Below, piece after piece: positions 59,160-64,000 of a stretch of DNA of 64,000 nt. Position numbers and translations under genes: made by a program. The stretch comes from Chloroflexota bacterium (GTDB lineage: Bacteria > Chloroflexota > Anaerolineae > Anaerolineales > Villigracilaceae): assembly GCA_029782225.1 (NCBI GenBank), contig JAKOVF010000440.1, positions 55,635 through 119,634 of the forward strand, written 5' to 3'. The stretch's first letter is position 1, and every line of letters begins with the position of its first letter. Under the pieces are notes generated by a model. The model was not told where the DNA came from and did no database searches. It saw nothing but the letters and a program-made list of their open reading frames with translations.

Positions 59160-59999
59160 ATGAACAACCCTCAACTGCGAACCTCTCTGTCTGCATTGAT
59201 TCTTTTGCTGGTCATTTCGGCCTGCATCCTTCCCGGCGGACTCTCCTCCGCTCCAACTGCTGATCCCGGTCTCATTTCAACTATGGTGGTCGAAACCGCC
59301 TCTGCTGCCCGCACTCAAACCGCCGCGGTTCCTGCAGAATTATCCCAGCCTGAGACAGCCGCCACCGAAAGCCCTGTGCCGGGAATGACAGGGACAGATC
59401 TCGAGAAGGCTTCAGATGGAACGACAAAATATACAGACCACGGTGCTGGATTTGAAGTGGCCTTTCCCAAAGGCTGGCTGGCCGTACGCCCGAATACGGA
59501 TGAATTTAATGAGGCTCTCGCGAATGCCAACAAAAACAATGAGAGACTCTATAACCTGATGACGACCGGTCAAACTACCTATGATGCCGAGTTTGACCGT
59601 CTCTACTCCTACCCTCTGCGGCCAGATCTTGAAAAGAATTCAGTATTTGGATTTTCCTATCTGGCATGGGATGCAGATGATGTAACCCTCCTGGATAACA
59701 ATACGATGGGAGGCTATGTGCGCGAGTTGGAATCTTCCGGAGATTTTCCGGGCTTCAGAGTGGATGTTTCTCAGTTACATGAGAACGCAAATCATGTATC
59801 GATGATCGAGATCGGTGGACGTCGTACCATGGGAGATGGTGCAGGAGGCTATGTTCCGTTCTATATGACCGTCATCTACTTTAAACCCACTTCCGATTCA
59901 TTGTGCCGCCTGTTAGTCGCATATTTGCAGGATTATCAGACGCCCATCTCACAGGATGTGACATCCATTCTCGAATCGATCAAGCTGGTCGACCAGTAA
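59160..59999 (+). CDS. Lipoprotein with PsbP-like domain, copy 1
   Basis: A 279-residue lipoprotein with lipobox VISAC (Cys22). An Ala/Thr-rich helix (ISTMVVETASAARTQTAA) and a short linker lead to a soluble domain of about 190 residues (HGAGFEVAFPKGWLAVRP). Its start resembles the PsbP/DUF1795 fold. A related protein follows at 60086. Membrane tethering on the outside is likely. Function unknown. RBS AAGGAG precedes the ATG. Confidence 0.75.
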   Translation: MNNPQLRTSLSALILLLVISACILPGGLSSAPTADPGLISTMVVETASAARTQTAAVPAELSQPETAATESPVPGMTGTDLEKASDGTTKYTDHGAGFEVAFPKGWLAVRPNTDEFNEALANANKNNERLYNLMTTGQTTYDAEFDRLYSYPLRPDLEKNSVFGFSYLAWDADDVTLLDNNTMGGYVRELESSGDFPGFRVDVSQLHENANHVSMIEIGGRRTMGDGAGGYVPFYMTVIYFKPTSDSLCRLLVAYLQDYQTPISQDVTSILESIKLVDQ

Positions 60000-60025
60000 A
60001 CTCAAGTACCCCCTATCCACTATCC

Positions 60026-60055
60026 CTCCCGGCGTATAATACCCGGGAGTTTTTT
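60026..60055 (+). terminator. Terminator after lipoprotein copy 1
   Basis: CTCCCGG (60026-60032) pairs with CCGGGAG (60043-60049) and six T follow. It lies 26 bases after the stop codon. The loop contains TATAAT, which could serve as a -10 box for the next gene, but no clear -35 box is seen. Confidence 0.85.
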
Positions 60056-60085
60056 CTTAACGAGAGAACGGCAGGAGAAACCCTT

Positions 60086-60943
60086 ATGATGAATTCCCGA
60101 TTGCGAACCTTCCTGGCTGCCATGGCGTGCTTACTGGTGATCCTCGGATGCGTTGTTCCCGGACTTTCCCCCGAATCCGCTCCCGCCCCGACAGTTGATT
60201 CCGTTTTGTTGGTAACCATGATCGTCCAGACAGTTGCCGCGGCTCAGACAGCAACAGCCGGCGCCCAGCCTCCTATCCCAACTTCTACACCGACACTTGT
60301 CCCTCCAGTAGAAACAGCGACCCCTACGGTTGAGGGCTCATTTTCAGGCAGCATCCTCACCAAACGCGACGATGGCACCACCCTCTTTTCTGATCAGCTG
60401 GCCAGCTACGGATTGATCGTACCCGCAGGATGGTTACCGGTCCGCATGAAAGCGCCGGAATATGCTGCTGCATGGACTCTGGCAGAAACTTCCGACCCGG
60501 CCATTCAAAGCGTGTTGAAAAATATTGAGACCGAGGATCCAAACAGGCTGCGTCTATTCGTTGTCGATACCCAGGACGGACATGTTCAGGGCGGCGTAGC
60601 CACAACCATCAAATTTCAGTGGGACAAAGAGCGTGACGTATCTCTTGCAGACGAAGCTGATTTGCTGGCCATCTCCGACACACTGACTACTGAAAACCCC
60701 GGCCTCGAAGTGGTGACCACGGAACTGCGCCGGACATCGATTGGGGTGCCCCTTGGTGTGATCACCACGCGTACACCGACTGTGAAGGGCGATGGCAGTG
60801 TGCTTGTCATTTTTGAGGAACACGTTTTTGCCGACCTGCCGCAGGGGACATTAAACATCATACTTTCCACCACCGAAGATTTCAAAGATACTGTCCTTCC
60901 CGCCTTTGATAATATGCTGGAGAGTCTTGCGATCAACAGTTAG
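60086..60943 (+). CDS. Lipoprotein with PsbP-like domain, copy 2
   Basis: A 285-residue paralog of the preceding protein. The lipobox is VILGC (Cys20), followed by a post-lipobox helix LVTMIVQTVAAAQTATAG. The linker is richer in Pro and Thr (IPTSTPTLVPPVETATPT). The domain begins YGLIVPAGWLPVRMKAPEYA, like copy 1. The frame is open up to 59903 but the ATG at 60086 follows AGGAG. It has its own transcription unit if the terminator upstream works. Confidence 0.77.
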   Translation: MMNSRLRTFLAAMACLLVILGCVVPGLSPESAPAPTVDSVLLVTMIVQTVAAAQTATAGAQPPIPTSTPTLVPPVETATPTVEGSFSGSILTKRDDGTTLFSDQLASYGLIVPAGWLPVRMKAPEYAAAWTLAETSDPAIQSVLKNIETEDPNRLRLFVVDTQDGHVQGGVATTIKFQWDKERDVSLADEADLLAISDTLTTENPGLEVVTTELRRTSIGVPLGVITTRTPTVKGDGSVLVIFEEHVFADLPQGTLNIILSTTEDFKDTVLPAFDNMLESLAINS

Positions 60944-61012
60944 ATCTGTGTTATGTTCCCCGATGTTATGATTCCAGCACCATAGATAACCTCGTCCCAA
61001 CAGGAGAAATCA

Positions 61013-62665
61013 ATGTCTCAACCTCGCATTGTCCGCGCACCGCGTGGGACACAACTGACCTGCAAGAACTGGCTCAGTGAAGCCGCGTATCGGATGATCC
61101 AGAACAACCTCGACCCGGAAGTGGCCGAGAAACCCGAAGAGCTCGTTGTTTACGGCGGGCGCGGCAAGGCGGCCCGAAGCTGGGAGGCGTTCGACGCCAT
61201 TCTTGAATCACTGAAGAATCTTGAAGAGGATGAAACGCTTCTGGTCCAGTCGGGGAAACCTGTGGTGATCTTCAAAAGCCACAAGGACGCGCCGAAAGTG
61301 TTGATCGCGAATTCCAACCTGGTCCCGCACTGGGCCACATGGGAGCACTTCGATGAGCTTGCCAAAAAAGGACTCATCATGTACGGCCAGATGACGGCCG
61401 GCTCGTGGATCTACATTGGCACACAGGGAATTCTGCAAGGCACCTACGAAACCTTTGGCGCCCTCGCCAGGCTCAAAGGCTGGGACTCGCTTAAAGGCAA
61501 ATTCGTGCTGACGGCAGGCCTCGGCGGCATGGGCGGCGCACAGCCACTGGCGATCACCATGAACGAAGGCGTCGGCTTGATCGTGGAAGTGGACCCTGAA
61601 CGCGCCGAGCGCCGCCGCGCCATCGGCTATGTGGACATGGTGGTGGACAATCTCGAAGAAGCCATGACCCTCGTGGAAGAAGCGAAGGATCAGAAAGTAC
61701 CGAAGTCTATTGGACTGATCGGCAACGCAGCGGATGTGTACCATGAGCTGGCCGGGCGCGGTGTCATTCCGGATGTGGTCACCGACCAAACATCCGCGCA
61801 TGAGGCGTTGATGTACGTTCCGACAGGTCTATCTCTCACCGCCGCGAACGAACTGCGCAAGAATGACCCCGAACGTTACAAAAAGATGGCAATGGACTCA
61901 ATGTCCAAACATGTGCAGGCGATGCTTGCCTTCCAGCGCGCAGGAGCGGAAGTTTTCGATTACGGGAACAACCTCCGCCAGCAGGCCTTCAACAACGGCG
62001 TGAGCGACGCGTTTGAATTCCCCGGCTTCGTGCCGGCCTATATTCGTCCGCTCTTCTGCGAAGGCAAGGGACCGTTCCGCTGGGTGGCGCTCTCCGGCGA
62101 AAAAGAGGACATTTACGCAACAGACGAAGCCATTATGGAACTCTTTCCCGAAGATGCACATTTGCATCGCTGGTTGAAAATGGCGCACGAGAAGGTCCCA
62201 TTCCAGGGATTGCCGGCGCGCATCTGCTGGCTGGGATATGGGGAGCGCGCCAGGGCAGGACTCAAATTCAATGAGCTGGTCGCGAGTGGCAAGGTCAAGG
62301 CGCCGATCGTGATCGGTCGCGATCATCTTGATTCAGGGTCGGTCGCCTCGCCGAACCGTGAAACAGAATCCATGAAAGACGGCTCCGATGCTATTTCCGA
62401 TTGGGCGATCCTCAATGCATTGATCAATGCCGTGGGCGGCGCGACGTGGGTTTCCTTCCATCATGGCGGCGGTGTGGGCATGGGCTACAGCCAGCATGCG
62501 GGCCAGGTCATTGTGGCGGATGGAACACCGGAAGCTGCGCGGAGGCTGGAAAGAGTCCTGACAACGGATCCAGGCATGGGCGTCGTCAGACACGCTGACG
62601 CAGGATATGAAATTGCCATCGAGGCCGCGAAGCGTCACGGGCTGAAAATGCCAATGCTCCGCTGA
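61013..62665 (+). CDS. hutU: Urocanate hydratase
   Basis: A 550-residue NAD-dependent enzyme of histidine breakdown that converts urocanate to imidazolonepropionate in the cytoplasm. [15 protein letters not shown] binds [19 protein letters not shown] holds the conserved Cys405. [18 protein letters not shown] and the N-terminal [12 protein letters not shown] are other family signatures. Length is normal. RBS CAGGAG precedes the ATG. No hutH, hutI or hutG is in the window, so the rest of the pathway must be elsewhere. Confidence 0.96.
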   Translation: MSQPRIVRAPRGTQLTCKNWLSEAAYRMIQNNLDPEVAEKPEELVVYGGRGKAARSWEAFDAILESLKNLEEDETLLVQSGKPVVIFKSHKDAPKVLIANSNLVPHWATWEHFDELAKKGLIMYGQMTAGSWIYIGTQGILQGTYETFGALARLKGWDSLKGKFVLTAGLGGMGGAQPLAITMNEGVGLIVEVDPERAERRRAIGYVDMVVDNLEEAMTLVEEAKDQKVPKSIGLIGNAADVYHELAGRGVIPDVVTDQTSAHEALMYVPTGLSLTAANELRKNDPERYKKMAMDSMSKHVQAMLAFQRAGAEVFDYGNNLRQQAFNNGVSDAFEFPGFVPAYIRPLFCEGKGPFRWVALSGEKEDIYATDEAIMELFPEDAHLHRWLKMAHEKVPFQGLPARICWLGYGERARAGLKFNELVASGKVKAPIVIGRDHLDSGSVASPNRETESMKDGSDAISDWAILNALINAVGGATWVSFHHGGGVGMGYSQHAGQVIVADGTPEAARRLERVLTTDPGMGVVRHADAGYEIAIEAAKRHGLKMPMLR

Positions 62666-62670
62666 CAATC

Positions 62671-63747
62671 ATGAGGAAGCATCTTGTCATATTCCTGGCG
62701 CTGCTTCTGTTTGGATGCGCGCCCAGTTCGAATCTCTGGGGAGGTCCGCTCGAATCGACACTGATTCCTACCGCGGCATTGGCTCCCTCCGAAACAGCGA
62801 CCTCCGCTTCCGCAGCGCTTCCGACTCCGCCGTCTGATGCCACCAGTGTCCCATCATTGCTCACGCCGACCCTGGTTCCCGCATCGCCAGCGCCAATAAA
62901 TGCAGTTCAGCGTGTGTTGATCATCAGCATTGATGGTTTGAGGCCCGATGCTATCGAGCGCGCGCCGATGGATAACCTGATCGCCTTCATGGATTCCAGT
63001 GCCTATACTCTGAAGGCGCAAACGGTTTTCCCGAGCACCACATTACCTTCGCACGCGTCCATGCTGGTGGGGACGTGTGTCTCGCGCCATCATGTGATCT
63101 GGGACGATTACATTCCCGAAAACGGCTACGCCCGCGGCGTGGACCTGTTCGATCTGGCGCACGCGGCTGGCCTGCGGACCGTGATGGTCGTTGGCAAAGA
63201 CAAGCTGAGGCAGATCACCGAACCGCAAAGCACGGATGTGTTCGAATCATTCGACTATTCAAAGTACAAAGGCTTTGAAATGGCCGAAAAGGACATCGTC
63301 CCGCGTGCTGTCGAGGAGTTCCAGCTCGGGTTTGGATTGATGTTTGTCCATTTCCCATCTGCCGATTTGATGGGTCACAAAAAAGGCTGGATGTCGTACG
63401 AGCAGCTCTCTGTGCTTCGCAAGATTGATGATTATTTTGGCACTCTGCTGGCGGGCCTCGACGAGAATGGGCTGCGCCAGTCCACATTGATCATTATCAC
63501 TGCTGATCACGGCGGCCACGAAAAGACACATGGCCTGAATATCCCCGAAGATATGACCATCCCCTGGATCATCTCGGGTCCTGGCGTCCAGCCGGGGCTG
63601 TTGACTACGGATGTGCAGACCATGGATACCGCCGCCACCGCGGCGTTTGCGCTCCATCTGCAGATCCCGTCGGAGTGGCAGGGCGTGCCGGTTACAGAGG
63701 CGTTCGGCCTGCCGGTGAGCGATCAGGCCGCGGTGGTTTGTCAGTAA
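62671..63747 (+). CDS. NPP-type phosphodiesterase/phosphatase lipoprotein
   Basis: A 358-residue lipoprotein (lipobox LLFGC) of the alkaline phosphatase superfamily. A Thr/Ser/Pro-rich linker (about 25-75) leads to the catalytic domain. Metal and active-site motifs are SIDGLRPDA, the nucleophile Thr124 in FPSTTLPSHASML, PSADLMGH and TADHGGHEKTH. It resembles nucleotide pyrophosphatases/phosphodiesterases, which cut phosphodiester bonds outside the cell. It starts five bases after hutU, so it may share a transcript, though the functional link is unclear. Confidence 0.87.
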   Translation: MRKHLVIFLALLLFGCAPSSNLWGGPLESTLIPTAALAPSETATSASAALPTPPSDATSVPSLLTPTLVPASPAPINAVQRVLIISIDGLRPDAIERAPMDNLIAFMDSSAYTLKAQTVFPSTTLPSHASMLVGTCVSRHHVIWDDYIPENGYARGVDLFDLAHAAGLRTVMVVGKDKLRQITEPQSTDVFESFDYSKYKGFEMAEKDIVPRAVEEFQLGFGLMFVHFPSADLMGHKKGWMSYEQLSVLRKIDDYFGTLLAGLDENGLRQSTLIIITADHGGHEKTHGLNIPEDMTIPWIISGPGVQPGLLTTDVQTMDTAATAAFALHLQIPSEWQGVPVTEAFGLPVSDQAAVVCQ

Positions 63748-64000
63748 TGTAGTTTAGCGTCTCCCAGGTTTGGGCTCGAAGGGGTTCTTCGAAGCTAGCC
63801 ACCTGCGGGGCGTTTTGTTAGATTTTCATAAAACAGTACTTTGGTAATCTTGTTTTGTGGTATTATGAGAAGTATCATCTAATTCATCCTGTTTGAGATA
63901 GGGATGTTGGATCAAATACAGCACGGCTGATCCCCTCCGGATGGCTGTGATGTAGATTACTGGTGCTTTACAGGTAGCTTATCGGTAGATTTTCAGTAAC
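63748..64000. other. Non-coding end of window
   Basis: About 250 bases follow the last stop codon. A short CGAAG...CTTCG pair lies near 63778-63798. No open frame with a ribosome binding site, RNA gene or clear terminator was recognised. The start of the next gene lies beyond the window. Confidence 0.4.

Noticed and set aside
58950..59174. Minus-strand open frame of 74 codons over the hairpin-rich leader
   Set aside because: No ribosome binding site and no protein features. Its residues simply read through the stems.
1..64000. tRNA, rRNA and other standard RNA genes
   Set aside because: Looked for tRNA-like GGTTCGAATCC arms and rRNA signatures by eye and found none. A dedicated scan could still find a missed tRNA.

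Overview
The window looks like chromosomal DNA of a Chloroflexota bacterium, most likely class Anaerolineae. This is inferred from gene content, not from a marker tree. The main clue is a series of lipoproteins with Thr/Pro-rich linkers that carry NBR1-type (FW, four-tryptophan) Ig-like domains. Other clues are many GT-C membrane glycosyltransferases and short palindromic repeats, some of them inside coding sequence. No rRNA, tRNA, CRISPR array, transposase or phage gene was recognised.

Region 1 (about 0.1-24.5 kb) is a cell-surface glycan region, almost all on the + strand with many ATGA overlaps. It holds three sulfotransferases, three family-2 glycosyltransferases, four GT-C (PMT/ArnT/Gpi18-like) membrane glycosyltransferases and a CMP-sugar synthetase. 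It also holds a DUF115/GT42-like protein, an alkaline-phosphatase-fold membrane transferase, a D-2-hydroxyacid dehydrogenase, an SDR, a Wzz-like protein and an O-antigen ligase/polymerase-like protein. A secreted S1 serine protease with four tandem repeats sits inside. Together they suggest synthesis of a sulfated, possibly nonulosonate-containing, surface polysaccharide or glycoprotein glycan.

Region 2 (24.6-38.5 kb) is mixed. It has an orphan NarL-type sensor histidine kinase, an alpha/beta hydrolase, rdgB and queG (- strand), and a LacI regulator whose palindromic operator overlaps its own start region. A second copy of the operator lies before a truncated SDR. Then come nhaA, a CBS protein and an ArsB/NhaD-type permease. 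The most unusual block is a probable operon (33.6-37.9 kb): a fused B12-binding/glutamate-mutase-E-like protein, an opine-type dehydrogenase and a glutamine-dependent asparagine synthetase, followed by a DUF2179-type membrane protein. This set looks like an uncharacterised amino-acid-derived metabolite pathway.

Region 3 (38.7-52.8 kb, - strand) holds five FW-domain lipoprotein genes in a row, with rho-independent-type terminators after several. It continues with a BMP/PnrA-type nucleoside ABC importer (two permeases, double ATPase, substrate-binding lipoprotein), a second BMP lipoprotein translationally coupled to an MFS transporter, and trmD.

Region 4 (53-63.7 kb, + strand) holds twin membrane-anchored TPR proteins, radA, a beta-helical-type secreted protein, and an Rrf2/IscR-like regulator. 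After these comes a hairpin-rich untranslated leader, two paralogous lipoproteins, urocanate hydratase without other hut genes, and a phosphodiesterase/NPP-family lipoprotein. The window ends in about 250 bases with no gene recognised.
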